The notes under the pieces were generated by a model that saw only the letters and a program-made list of their open reading frames with translations, was not told where the DNA came from and did not search any database. From Sialis fuliginosa (lineage: Eukaryota > Arthropoda > Insecta > Megaloptera > Sialidae): 64,000 bases of DNA. Shown one piece after another: positions 12,333-24,327 of the stretch (positions are counted from its first letter, which is position 1; each line of letters starts with the position of its first letter). The DNA lies in contig OY540822.1 of NCBI GenBank assembly GCA_961205875.1, positions 9,116,501-9,180,500 of the forward strand. Direction: 5' to 3'. The position numbers were made by a program, and so were the translations under genes.

Positions 12333-13441
12333 ATGTATTTTTCAAGTTTATTTGTTTTACTTTCTGTCCTTGTCTCTGTCACTTTATCTGCCGACATTTA
12401 TTCGAATAGCAATGGTAAGTTATTTTCTAATATATAAAAGTGCATTTTAAAATTGTCATGTGGAAAAATATACTAGGGCCACATTTAATTGACAATGCGA
12501 ATTTTAATAATATCAAACAGATTATAAATAAATATAAATAATGTGTTTTAGGGGACATTTTAATTCGTGCTCGTCGTTCTGCAATGCCCGGTCAAAGAGC
12601 CATGATGTTCCATGGATATTACGCTCGCCCTAACCGACGTTCTGAAGGTTCCATGACCGCCTTCGCTGCTGGGGACAGTGTTGCCGCCGGGACAACATAC
12701 TCCCATCCCAGTCAAGTTCCATGTTCCGGTTGTGTACCAGGTAGATTTCATAAAATACAATTAAATAAATAGACAAAATTCAAATTATCATATCTTCGAT
12801 ATACGAGTTTAAAGCGAAACCCAAATTTTTAATTAAACGAAAAAATACAAACTTTGAATTTTTCATTATATTTGTATTTTTAACGAAGATTATTTGAGTA
12901 AAAAAAATCCTACTTTTGGTTAAAATTTAACTGTTTTCAGAACAAAGTAATGAAAATCCTGAAGAAGTAAACGACGGAGCAGCCGTGGCTGAAGCCTCTG
13001 CTTTCGGGGCACCTCAATCTGAACAAAATGAGAACAGTGGTCCTCAAATCGGGTCGGTTGTCGACCAAGCTCCAGTTTTCATGAAGAAACCTCAAGTTGC
13101 AAAAAAACCACCTCAGGTTAATATCATTTTTAATTAAAAATATTTTTTTATCTAACCCTTTTTTCCTCACTTGTTAGATTCCGGATGAGGAAGAAGAAGA
13201 AGAAGACGAAATACCGGTGTTAAAACGTAAAGGAGGGGTTCCGTCTTATAATGCGTTTTTCCCAATTATTTTCGGAGGTTTCCCTAGCGAAAAAACAAAG
13301 GATGCTTCTGGGTCTGCCCCAGGAATGGCCACAGCGATTGCCAACAGTTTCAGTCTATCAAAAGGAGGATCTGCTACAAGCCGCGCTACTGCCTACGGGG
13401 CCCCTAGTGATGAAGTATATTTCAGATCAAAGAAACTCTAA
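12333..13441 (+). CDS. Secreted protein of a TAIANSFS-motif family (236 aa), paralogue 1
   Basis: Four exons: 12333-12414, 12552-12740, 12941-13116, 13178-13441, all GT-AG and in phase, 711 nt. Residues 1-19 are a hydrophobic signal peptide, with likely cleavage after LSA. A furin-type RARR follows at about residues 32-35, then a CSGC pair, a Gln/Asn/Glu-rich middle, and a run of acidic residues (150-160). The C-terminal third holds FFPIIFGG (176-183), TAIANSFS (201-208) and GGSATSRATAYG (212-223). The last two motifs look like a repetitive Ala/Gly/Ser beta-strand module as in structural secretions. The product is probably extracellular: cuticle, chorion, gland or saliva. I do not recognise the family by name; resemblance to insect alanine/glycine-rich domains such as DUF4774 is a guess. 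The convergent gene at 15404-16016 is a paralogue. AATAAA signals follow at 13626. Confidence 0.88.
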
Positions 13442-13625
13442 TTAAATCGAAATTTTTTATTGACATATTTTTTGCTTAATATTATTTTTTTTATGTGCCC
13501 CAAGTGGTTATAATATAATTTTCATAAAGTTCGTAAAACGTTAAAGTGGTCGCGTTAATTTTGGGGGCCCAGTGAATATATAGTTAAATTTTAATTTATG
13601 TATTCAGTGATAATTTTTTTATGTG

Positions 13626-13640
13626 AATAAAAAATAAATA
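13626..13640 (+). terminator. Polyadenylation signals
   Basis: Two AATAAA hexamers (GAATAAAAAATAAATA) lie about 185 bp after the stop codon at 13441. They fit the 3' end of the secreted gene. Confidence 0.55.
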
Positions 13641-13641
13641 C

Positions 13642-14231
13642 AACATAAATTATTTCGTTTGTTATATATTTTAATCAAAATATATGTAAAATACTATGTT
13701 CTTTTATTATATTATAGAATAAAACGCCATTTTAAAATAAATATTGACTTGAATAAATTTCTTTATTAATCCAACCCTTTATTTTTACCTACATGATATT
13801 TATAGGTACCCAGTTTCGTCAAAATCTGATAGATTTAAGTATTGTGTACGAAAATTAAAATAAATTTGTGAACAAAAATTCAGCTAATTTTACTAAAAAA
13901 TATTTGTGTAAAGAATGTGCAGACTTTTAGAGAAACGTATATTGGGGAATGTTATTTTGAAAAAAAGGTTCATGCTAATAATTAAATCAATATATTTTAA
14001 ATTCTTTACGGAATTTTATATAATTTTATAATATAATAATTTTACCGTGAATTGTCATACATATTGAAACATAAAACTTTAAAATGTGAAAATATTAAGT
14101 ACCTATATCGCATTTAAAAATAGCTTGTATATTTTTTTATTTAAAAAATTGGTTATATTGGTAAATAAATAAAAATATCATATAATGATAATATACATGT
14201 TCTTTATTTCGTAAACAATTAAATATAATAT
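13642..14231. other. Gene-free AT-rich spacer
   Basis: It lies between the convergent secreted genes and before repeat R1 copy B. I see no coding exon, RNA gene or clear element here. Confidence 0.5.
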
Positions 14232-14735
14232 AAAAAAACATCTGCCAAGTAAAGGTAAGTGCTTCCTCGTGCTAAATTCACCAATTTAACCTAATTTAAA
14301 TAAAAACCGATAAACTGGATTAACCATTTAATTTTTATATGTATATTAATATTAGTTTAAATTTTTTCTTAAGACGCACCTGATTATTTTTTCGTATATT
14401 TTTATTTTTTGACAATTTCAATCTAAATCAAAATTTATGCAAACGTCAAAATGACATTTAATATGTCAAAGTAAATATCAATTACATAACGATTTTTTAA
14501 AACAAATTGAGATAAATCTTTGTATGGAAATATTTTACAACAAACGTTGTAGATCTATATTATAGAAAACTGAATGCTCTACAAAAAAGATTGTATAGGG
14601 TCGTTTGTAAGATATCTTGAAAAAATAAATATTTTGGGATGTCACTCCTCCCTCTTAAACACGATTTTGATGATTTTAAATCAATGTTTCTATCAGAAAA
14701 CTTATTAGTCATTTAATTGTTTTTTGGAGAATTTT
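14232..14735 (+). repeat. Dispersed repeat family R1, copy B
   Basis: It starts AACATCTGCCAAGTAAA and continues with GCTTCCTCGTGCTAAATTC, the reverse complement of the ends of copies A and C. It runs to about 14735, where a PIF/Harbinger-like MITE begins. Non-coding. Confidence 0.6.
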
Positions 14736-14742
14736 TCACTTA

Positions 14743-15057
14743 TGTCCGGTATTATAAAGGAGCTAGCAAATTTGCTAGCTAGCAAACACTTTAAAATGGG
14801 GTATTAATTCTGTGATAGTATCTATGAATTAGCTATGAAATTTAGAGCAGTGATTCTTCAACGTATTGTAACACAGTTGGCGCCTCTGACCGTACAAAAT
14901 AATTTTCATAATATCGCCACTGTTTTAATACCATTGGTGTTTACATACCACGCGTGCACGAAAATTATCAAACATTTCATGAAACTAAAGGAGAACTGTC
15001 AGATAGGTTAGAAACCTCATTTGAAATTGCTTGCTAGCTCCTTTATAATACCGGACA
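14743..15057. mobile_element. Complete PIF/Harbinger-like MITE (315 bp)
   Basis: TTA at 14740-14742 is followed by TGTCCGGTATTATAAAGGAG; the right end CTCCTTTATAATACCGGACA is followed by TTA at 15058-15060. The 3-bp TTA duplication and TIRs fit PIF/Harbinger preference for TWA. Inside each TIR is a GCTAGC-rich segment. No transposase. Confidence 0.8.
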
Positions 15058-15403
15058 TTAATGTGTCAAACAGCTAGGCTGTGATTACACTATCAAATAT
15101 ATATATATATCAAGATCTGTAAAAAAATATGAATAAATATTGTCATATTTCTTTGATCAAAAATAATGTATCATATTTCTTTGATAATATAGAGCGGTCT
15201 TATGGCAGAATTAGTGGGCCATTTTGAACCACAAAATAAAATGTAAATGTGTAAGGTTGGGTGACAAGTACCTATAATAATAAAAAAGATATACATTTTA
15301 TATAAATAAATATATTAATTAAAAAGATACAAGAAATATTACATTTTATACATTAATTACAATTGAATTGATATTATATCTTATTTACCAAAAGTATAAG
15401 CAT

Positions 15404-16016
15404 TTAAAAAGGCTCGTATTTAGCGTCTGGTCTATTATACACATATCCATTATTTTGAACCGGAGTTTTTATAGCCATTTGTTGTGGTCTTTTCCCACCA
15501 ACAGCTGTAGCATAGCTGGACGCCGAACCACCGTTTCCCCTGCTGAAACTGTTGGCGATAGCCGTGACTCCACCATCGGACCCTCTGCCTCGAGTTGTGA
15601 ATACCCCACCGCCGAAAGATATCGGGAAGAAGACTCCTTGTCTACCCCCGAAAACAAATAAATTTTCGTCATCATATTCGTCATCATTTCTGGGAACTGG
15701 TCGGACTCGCGGTTTCAAAGCAACGATCGGTTTTGCGGTTGTAATGACCGGTTCCGGTACAACGATCGGTTGTATTGTCGTTTGGGAATCCGGTACTTCG
15801 GTTGATGTGGAATCTGGTTCCGCATTTGGTACAACTACGTTAATGTTTGGGTTGTCAAACTCATTATTTAAATCCGGTTCTAAAAAAAATTAATTGTTAA
15901 TCTTATTTTAAAATAGGTTGTATAAAAATTTGCTCACCTTGTTTATCATTTTGAGGAAATGAAGTCACTAATGTAGCAACCAATAATGTAAGTACCCAAA
16001 CTTTGTTGTTGAACAT
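15404..16016 (-). CDS. Secreted protein of a TAIANSFS-motif family (184 aa), paralogue 2
   Basis: Two exons, 16016-15938 and 15879-15404, joined in phase 1 with GT-AG ends. Residues 1-19 form a signal peptide (hydrophobic WVLTLLVATLV, cleavage near VTS|FP). Residues 27-90 are a Pro/Val/Thr-rich, probably disordered spacer with repeated PIVVPEP/KPIVALKP-like units. An acidic stretch NDDEYDDEN follows. The C-terminal module matches the gene at 12.3 kb: FFPISFGG (110-117), TAIANSFS (132-139), GGSASSYATAVG (143-154). The end is Tyr/Pro-rich. The two genes are convergent, share module order and lie 2 kb apart, so they look like a local duplication followed by divergence of the linker. The product is inferred to be extracellular; function unknown. 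Confidence 0.88.
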
Positions 16017-16097
16017 TTTTATTAGTTTGTATGTATAGAACAATCCAGTCAATATATTATCGACTCGAAAACTGTTTAGTATTTTAAACTTCAGTTT

Positions 16098-16105
16098 ATT
16101 TTATA
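16098..16105 (-). promoter_or_regulatory. TATA box candidate for the minus-strand secreted gene
   Basis: On the minus strand this reads TATAAAAT, about 82 bp upstream of the ATG at 16016. A CAGTTTT about 30 bp downstream could be the initiator. Confidence 0.4.
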
Positions 16106-16395
16106 TTTTCTCTAAACATTAATGGACCCCCTCCATATTTAAGGCGACATAAACACCTCCTTCAATTTTTTTTATCAGATTGAATAGTTAATTATATGTA
16201 TATAGGAAAGTTGCATATATCATCAAGGATCTTTTTGGAGGTAATAGTTCAATTATGATTATAATAATAATAAATCTGTGATTTAATTTTAAATATTTAA
16301 TTCACATGCAATATGATCTAAGTTTACAGTTGCATTTTGTATTCTTGTGATTTTAGGGCTGACATATTGTAAAAGTTTTCTGTAATCCATATGTA

Positions 16396-16896
16396 TTAGG
16401 GTGTTTTTTTTTCGGTCCCATTGGCCTATGTTTTTTAAACCGAGTCTTTTTCCCATTTGATTAACATGGAAAAAATTACTTTTTTACTTACGCGTGAATA
16501 GCTTTTTTGAAAATTTATTTTGTAGTGAATTAAGTGCTTAATTCATAAATCCAGTAATTTTTAAAATATGTTTGTTTAAAAATTATCATAAAAATTGGAT
16601 TTTACTTTTTATAATAATGTTTAAACGAACATATTCTTTAAAATACTGGATCTATGAATTGAGCACTTAGAATCTTTTTTGTAGGAAATTTAATTCTCTA
16701 TAATATGCTGCTGCGAAAAATCAAAATAAATAAATTTTTCAACGAGCTATTCACGCATAAGTAAAGGAAAAAGACTCGGTTTGCGCCGTTCACAGGTTTG
16801 ATCTACAAGTCTGAAATTTTGGGACAGTTAATTTTTGATCCAAAACTAAAACATAGGCCAATGGGATCGAAAAAATAAAACAAAAAAACACCCTAA
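16396..16896. mobile_element. TIR element with TA duplication (501 bp)
   Basis: TA then TTAGGGTGTTTTTTT at the left; AAAAAAACACCCTAA then TA at the right. Further inside, CCCATTGGCCTATGTTTT pairs with AAAACATAGGCCAATGGG, and AAACCGAGTC pairs with GACTCGGTTT. The TA target suggests Tc1/mariner-type mobilisation. No transposase. Confidence 0.75.
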
Positions 16897-18269
16897 TATA
16901 CATATAAATAACATGTCCTGACTGATTGACTGATTCATCATCGCCGAGCCAAAACCCCTGAACCTAGAAACATGAAATTTCAAGGGTGTCTTCTTTTTAT
17001 GATATACGCACCCACTAAGAAAGGATTTTTCGAAATTCAACCCCTAAGGGTGTAAAAGTTGGTATGGGAAAAAATATAGTCGGATTTATTTGAAACTATA
17101 ATATAAATAATGAAACAGGTATTTCAGTATTTAAGGGGGTAGAAAAGTTTGTATAAGAAAATTTTTTTGGTTTGTATTGACTCGAATAGGTACCAAATAG
17201 CATTTTCGAAAATTTATATATTTATCTACATAACTGTTTATGGTATTAACGTTAATTCGGAGAATATAATATTCAGTTACAATAAAAATTTCGACATTCA
17301 ACCCTTAATAGCGTAAGAAGGAGACAAGGGTAGATTTTTGATACGTTTATCTGCATAGCTGCTTTAAATATTGAGGTAAATTAAATAGTCTTCTATTAAA
17401 ATAAAAATTTCGACATTCATCCTCTAATGGTGGGGGTAAACAAGGGGTAGGTTTTTGCAATTTTTAACTATATCCGAGATATTTATGATTTTTTATAGGA
17501 AATGAATAAAAAAAAGAATATTTTATCTCCAGGTTTGTAATTATTTTCATTCGATCCGGCGGGAAAAATACTTCAGGAGAGAAGGTTTCAGGGAGAAAAA
17601 CAACCCCCTATACCGCATAGGAGCCGAGATATTTACGATTTGTAAATAAAATAAATAAAAAGCAAAAAAAATAATAATTTGTTTCATCGCGTTTTAAAAT
17701 ATCATTATTTGTTCTACCAACATAAAAAAATTATACAACGCGGGGAGATCCTCTAGTCAATCGTAAATATTTTAAAAATGATTTCCTCATTAAGAAAAGT
17801 TGGTGCAAGTCCTAATTCAAAATGTGTATTAAAATTTTCATTTTCCAATATTTGTTAAATTCAATAATTATTATTAGGAAAACGATAGCTAAGAGTTTTC
17901 CGAAATAATAATTTTGCGTAATATAAAAAATTTGCAACAGATTTCCCTAAATGGATGATACAGTAAAATTAAGAACCAGGATACATGTTATAAAAATTCA
18001 CACACTGAAAAATATTTTTCAAATCGCATCTCCTACGATACCCATGCTGCTGAATTTATAATTCATTGTCATTGCTTACTTTAGAATTCTTTCAACGTTA
18101 GATTGAGACATGTAATGATATGAACAACCAATATACGTTCATTGAATCTCCAATAAACCAAACGTCTATTATTACATGCAGGGCCGTACGTTTTAGGGCC
18201 TACAACATCTTTATATTCAAATTACAAAATTATGCTATTACTAACTGATTTTAAAGTATATTAGACTAA
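16897..18269. other. Gene-free interval with degenerate repeats
   Basis: Three diverged copies of a unit containing ATTCAACCCCTAA...GTAAAAG and TTTTTGATACGTTTATCTGCAT occur at 17030-17460. A related unit is at 11085-11160. No coding sequence is credible. Confidence 0.45.
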
Positions 18270-19120
18270 TGTCCGGTATTATAAAAAAATTGCTTAAGTG
18301 CAAATTCAAATTAGCTCCCAGCTAACGCTATCTGCTAGGTATTAAATATAAATGACAACCACTCAGAGATGTAACCAATGTTAGTAGTAGTTCTCGTGCA
18401 AACGTCATTTCGATAGAATTTAAAAAAAAATCAGGACATAAAAAGAATAATGATATCTATCCAATCGTGAAATTTTAAAGAGATCGACCGTTTTAAACTC
18501 GAGATAATTGTCATCAAAGTTTGCCACTTTTGTACGTATCCACTATATCAAGTTCGTATTATGTCCATTTTCATGACTAAAACTTCGATAGATTTTGATA
18601 AAAAAAGGTTTATTATTCTGATGTGTGATAAAAAATTCCAAATGATTGACCTTGTATTTCAAAAACAAAATGATTCGCCATTTCATATTTGAAATTTAAT
18701 TATATTTCAAAAACAAAACGGTCAATCATTTTGAATTTTTTATCACATATCAGAATAATAACCCTTTACTGTTTGGTAGTTTTTTATCAAAATCTGTCGA
18801 AGCGTTTAGTCATAAAATAATGAAAATATATTCATAGTATGATTGTGTTTATAATAATCTGTATAGACGGCTTTGGGTATAGACTTGATCAAAAATTCTC
18901 TGTAGCAACGCAATTATTTTCAATATTTTACTATGGTATTATGAGCGTAACTTTTTGTTGGTACTGTAGCACGAGAACTACCATAAGTAGAAATCAGCGA
19001 CTTAAAATAAGTACTGCCAAGTGTACCTCATAAAATGCATATACATTTAACAATTTGACTCCTAGCAGATAGCGTTAGTTGGAATCAAATTTGCGTGAAA
19101 ATTCTTTATAATTCCAGGCA
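18270..19120. mobile_element. PIF/Harbinger-like element with a nested foldback insertion
   Basis: The left end TGTCCGGTATTATAAA follows TAA (18267-18269). The right end TTTATAATTCCAGGCA precedes TAA (19121-19123). The inner TIR carries AGCTAACGCTATCTGCTAGG, mirrored near 19060. The middle (about 18385-18975) is a second element bounded by TAGTTCTCGTGC and GCACGAGAACTA, found alone at 21917-22468. Confidence 0.7.
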
Positions 19121-19199
19121 TAAATGATTTTTAACTATAGAAAACTTATTAGTTACAATTTAGTTTATATTTTATTTTTATTATTATCTTAATATATAA

Positions 19200-19625
19200 A
19201 AACGTTGGTGAATATTTATGTAATTGTCACGCCTAAACCACTGAACGTATCGAAGCCATATTCACACCATATGTTCGTTTGATGCTCCGATAAGTTTATA
19301 TTATTTTTGGATCCGGCAGGTTGAGATATTCCGATAATATGTATATTAATCAAAGCGTTGGTGTATACGTCAACATGCCTAAACCACTGGACGTATCGAA
19401 GCTATATTCACACCATATGTTCGTTTGATGCTCCGATAAGTTTATATTATTTTTTGGATCCGGCAGGTCGAGATATTCCGATAATATGAATATTAATCAA
19501 AGCGTTGGTGCATACGTCAACATGCCTAAACCACTGGACGTATCGAAGCTATATTCATACCATATGTTCGTTTAATGCTCCGATAAGTTTATATTATTTT
19601 TGGACCCAGTAGATGGCGCTGAGGT
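19200..19625. repeat. Three tandem copies of a ~146-bp unit
   Basis: The phrase CCTAAACCACTG followed by CGTATCGAAGC recurs at 19232, 19378 and 19524, with CACCATATGTTCGTTTGATG after it. Copies are close to identical, so the duplication is recent. Non-coding. Confidence 0.75.
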
Positions 19626-20814
19626 CGATATATTTATGAAATATTCAGAATATATGTTGGAAATAAATATTTTTACAAAAAATGGACCCAGTAAGTGGGG
19701 CTGGAGTTGAGCAAGTTAGTAAAATGTGTATTTATTATCTGATTATTTTTGGGAAGAACAACGTTTGCCTAATATTTATATTTTTGTGTTTAAAATTGAC
19801 ATATTGTATATTATTATTATTTAATTAAATCAAAATCTGAGAACTGTATCTTTGTTCTCTAGTACGGCCCTGCATGTGTATATGTACATACGTGTATTTA
19901 TTATCTTTCATGTCCGTCAATACATCCTTTTGAATAAGAAGGCACGTCTAGTGAATATGCCGCTAATTTTATATAACTAGCACGTTATTTGACAAGGTGT
20001 ATTTTAAAGGCACACTTCTTGCAATTAATACAGTAGTTACAAACATTTTTATCAAATTGAGTACAAATTAAAGTCGAATTTTTAATGTAGGTACACGTAT
20101 AAAAAAATGCTCTTTCTTATTTTTTTATCTTTAAGTTAACATTTCTATAAGTTTAAATTTAATCATGAAATTTGACTACAATTTTTTGTGTTTTTGATTT
20201 TATTAAATGTATATTTTTTATATAGAAACCTTTCTTTGAGATATGGCCTCTCAAAGTTTTATTTTTTTTAAATTTTGTAGAAAAGTCATGTTAGTAAAAT
20301 TAACCACATTATTTTTGATTTCGGAAAAAATTGCTCTGTCGATTTGTGTTATTTTGCGCCGCAAGTGAAAAAAATAGCTCCAAAATTGTTTCATTTTGCT
20401 TTAACTGTGATCAGAAAAATTCAGGTCTACTTGGATTCAACACTGCTTATAAAAACCCAACATCATGAAAAAGTCGGCGCCTATGTACACAATTCTTAAC
20501 AAAACATAATAAATAAATAAAAATCTCAATTATCTATACAATGAAAATTTTACGAAAAATTCCACTACATATTATAAAACTGAATAAACCCATTTTTTTT
20601 TATATTTTCACAATTTAAAATTCGATATTCTTACTACGGTAATGAGTTTATAAAAGATTGGTTTCCCCCCCCCCCCCCTCCATTGGGGGATAATGTGTCA
20701 CTGAACATTTTATAGCTAACAAATAATCGTAAGGTGAGTCCATTGAAACGGGCTAACTATGCTAATTAAAACGAAATTTTTGATAACAATACAAAATAAT
20801 ATGAAATAAAAAGG
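19626..20814. other. Gene-free interval
   Basis: It contains a poly-C tract at about 20666-20679 and a segment near 20612-20660 (AATTCGATATTCTTACTACGG) that is inverted at about 27095-27130. I see no coding exon. Confidence 0.4.
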
Positions 20815-21290
20815 GATTGATTTTTTTCAATTTTACTATGTGACATCCCATAGTATTTATTTTTTCAAGAGTTCTCAAGAAGAAAATTTTATATAATCTT
20901 TTTGTAGAGTATTCAATTTCCTATAATATAGGTCTACAAAATTTGTTGGAAAATATTCCCCTACAAAGATTTATCTCAATTGGCTTTAAAAAATCGTTAT
21001 TAAATTGATATTTATTTTGACATATTAAATGTCATTTTGACGTTTGCATAAATTTAGATTTAGATTGAAATTGTCAAAAAATTAAAAATATACGAAAAAA
21101 AAATCAGGTGCGTCTTAAGAAAAATTTCAAACTAATATTTTTTAGTAAAATTGTATAAAAATTAAATTGTTAACCAATTCCAAGCAATTTAACTGAACAT
21201 TTTTATTTAAATTGTTTAATAATTAACTACCTTTGGTGAATTTAGCACGAGGAAGCACTGTGCATTTACTTGACAGATGTTTTTTAATAA
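20815..21290 (-). repeat. Dispersed repeat family R1, copy C
   Basis: It closely follows copy A: CTATAATATAGGTCTACAA, AAATGTCATTTTGACGTTTG and the terminus GAGGAAGCACTGTGCATTTA. Non-coding. Confidence 0.6.
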
Positions 21291-21425
21291 TTTTTAAGAA
21301 ATGTAATGGGCGTTGCACCCAACTGATAAAAACAATTGTTATTTACATTGCTTGTTAAATGTTAAGTGATTTTGAAAATAATATATAAAATTGAAAAAGG
21401 TGTTATTTTTATTTCTTAACATTTA

Positions 21426-21800
21426 TGTCCGGTATCATAAAAGAGCTCGCAAATTTGCAAGCTTGCAAGCACTTTCAAATGGTGTATCAAACAAACTTAT
21501 ATTATTATTGGAGTTTTTGACAATAGTTTCATGCATAGGAAGTAAAAATAAAATTAAAGTTAAAAGTGTTATTTTTACTTTGATAGTAGATAACGCGGTC
21601 AAAAAAAATCGTACGGGGATGAAAAAAAACGCATTTTCAGGAGAAAAGAACAAGCTTTCGAACGCTTGTATTAAGTTTCTCGTAAAAAAATATTTGCAAA
21701 AATTGTACGCTTTCAAAGTTTATAAAAAATTAAGGGATAATTTTTCTAACTTTATTAACCCTTGGCACCGAGCGACAGGGGATGAAAAAAACTAGAAAGT
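21426..21800. mobile_element. Diverged PIF/Harbinger-like element, right end not found
   Basis: TTA then TGTCCGGTATCATAAAAGAG at the left, followed by family-specific sequence (TTTCATGCATAGGAAGTAAA, also inverted at about 55485). After about 21550 the sequence is not shared with the short copies, so this may keep a longer internal part. A 134-codon frame crosses the TIR and shows no domain I recognise. Confidence 0.5.
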
Positions 21801-21916
21801 ACAAGCTTAGGATCATGCAAATCCAATCATTTTTCACTGAGATATAACTGTTTGAAAATTCTTAAAAAATTTTCTTTTTATAAATTATCTTTTAATTTTT
21901 TTGATGAGTGTATTAA

Positions 21917-22468
21917 GGTAGTTCTCGTGCTACAGTACCAACAAAAAGTTACGCTCATAATACCATAGTAAAATATCGAAAATAATTGCGTTGCTACAGA
22001 GAATTTTTGATCAAGTCTATACCCAAAGCCGTCTATACAGATTATTTTAAACACAATCATACTATGAATACATTTTCATTATTTTATGACTAAACGCTTC
22101 GACAGATTTTGATAAAAAACTACCAAAAAGTAAAGGGTATTATTATGATATGTGATAAAAAATTCAAAATGATTGACCGTTTTGTTTTTGAAATACAAGG
22201 TCAATCATTTGGAATTTTTTATCACATATCAGAATAATAACCTTTATTGTTTGATAGTTTTTTATCAAAATCTATCGTAGTTTTAGTCATGAAAATGGAC
22301 ATAATACGAACTTGATATAGCGGATACGTACAAAAGTGGCAAACTTTATCTCGAGTTTAAAACGGTCGATCTCTTTAAAATTTCACAATTGGATAGCTAT
22401 CATTATTCTTTTTATGCCCTGATTTTTTTTTTAAATTCTATCGAAATGACGTGTGCACGAGAACTACC
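21917..22468. mobile_element. Foldback-type MITE flanked by TTAA (552 bp)
   Basis: TTAA at 21913-21916 precedes GGTAGTTCTCGTGC; GCACGAGAACTACC is followed by TTAA at 22469-22472. The middle is also self-complementary around about 22187. The TTAA flanks fit a piggyBac-type target, but the palindromic context makes that uncertain. Confidence 0.6.
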
Positions 22469-22964
22469 TTAAACACCATTACCCAGAAATTTACATGTTA
22501 CAATAGACCCCAGCCTCCTCTATGCATTTTTATATGAAAATATCATAGTTATGTATTTATTAAATAATTGACAATAATGGCACTATGTGTATATTGTGCT
22601 AGTTGATTGAATATAACAAGAATAATGGAGAAAACATCGCATTTGTTGAAAACACAATCAATTGTGAGGCGTGGAGTGACATTTCTAGGGTGTCTGTTAA
22701 CTGTTATTGCAACCTAACAAGGACCTATTGTTGATGTAGATTATTTAATATTCAAAACACTGTTTGTGTTACCTAACGTAGTAATTAAATAAACTAATTG
22801 TTTTTCTTTTGTATTTCTGTTCAGTCGAGACTAACTCATTTATTTAACTGAATAGAGTATGCCATTTGCATAGTATTTGCAACGAGAATAGTTCATTTAA
22901 TAACCTTCTCGATAAATTACTCTTTTATTAAAAAAACAAACAAATAAACTACCTTCCGTAAGTT

Positions 22965-23940
22965 ACGAAACCATAGACAGACTCACAGACAAACATACAC
23001 ATTATTAATTTGGCATCGGGACTAAAAATTCTTATTTCAGATTTTAATAAATTTATTTTCAACGCTTACTCTGATTAATGTTACGAAACCATAGACAGAC
23101 TCACAGACAAACATACGAATCGAACACATTATTAATTTGGCATCGGGGACTAAAAATTCTTATTTCAAATTTCAAATAATTTATTTTCAACGCTTACTCT
23201 GATTAATGTTACGAAACCATAGACAGACTCACAGACAAACATACGAATCGAACACATTATTAATTTGGCATCGGGGACTAAAAATTCTTATTTCAGATTT
23301 TAATAAATTTATTTTCAACGCTTACTCTGATTAATGTTACGAAACCATAGACAGACTCACAGACAAACATACGAATCGAACACATTATTAATTTGGCATC
23401 GGGGACTAAAAATTCTTATTTCAGATTTTAATTCATTTATTTTCAACGCTTACTTTGATCAATGTTACGAAACCATAGACAGACTCACAGACAAACATAC
23501 GAATCGAACACATTATTAATTTGGCATCGGGGACTAAAAATTCTTATTTCAAATTTCAAATAATTTATTTTCAACGCTTACTCTGATTAATGTTACGAAA
23601 CCATAGACAGACTCACAGACAAACATACGAATCGAACACATTATTAATTTGGCATCGGGGACTAAAAATTCTTATTTCAGATTTTAATAAATTTATTTTC
23701 AACGCTTACTCTGATTAATGTTACGAAACCATAGACAGACTCACAGACAAACATACGAATCGAACACATTATTAATTTGGCATCGGGGACTAAAATTTCT
23801 TATTTCAGATTTTAATAAATTTATTTTCAACGCTTACTCTGATTAATGTTACGAAACCATAGACAGACTCACAGACAAACATACGAATCGAACAGATTTG
23901 GCATCGGCGACTAAAAATTCTTATTTCAAATTACTCTGAC
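22965..23940. repeat. Satellite array, 128-bp unit, 8 copies
   Basis: Unit starts ACGAAACCATAGACAGACTC at 22965, 23083, 23211, 23339, 23467, 23595, 23723 and 23851. The spacing is 128 bp, except 118 for the first, which lacks GAATCGAACA. The last copy is truncated and diverged. Copies are almost identical. Two sub-variants (TTCAGATTTTAATAAA and TTCAAATTTCAAATAA) occur in an irregular order. Confidence 0.92.
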
Positions 23941-24327
23941 TCGAACAAAAATTATAAAAAAAACTAGGCGTGTACAGGAGCTGGATTTTTTTTTCAAAAA
24001 ATTATATTTTTATTAATAATAATAGTTAAAATAATATATGCATGCTTTATACATAGATTATTATCTTAAATTAATATAAAATTATTTTATATGGTATTTT
24101 TTAAATAGTAGAGTGCAGTAGAGTCCTACATTGTATTATAAAAAATAGTATTTTTTTACATATCTTGTAATTTTAACAGCTTCGTGAGATCGATTGTTTT
24201 AAATCGTTTGTATATTGTACATCAAACGTTCTTTTCGATCGAATGAAATTACATTTCTAGTGTCAAATTATAAATGTAATAAATCACAAACAGCATTTAG
24301 ATAAATTCGCAATAGAGAACATGGTAT

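Noticed and set aside
21391..21795. 134-codon frame
   Set aside because: It crosses a transposon TIR, starts in low-complexity sequence, is Lys/Asn/Phe-rich from AT bias, and shows no motif I recognise.
18839..22060. Matching short frames (IDGFGYRLDQKFSVATQLF) at two sites
   Set aside because: Both are the same part of the repeated foldback element; conservation reflects the element, not a protein.
23334..23519. 61-codon frame in the satellite
   Set aside because: It is a read-through of the 128-bp tandem unit.
22965..23940. CRISPR-like regular repeats
   Set aside because: The 128-bp units are contiguous with no unique spacers, in a eukaryotic context.
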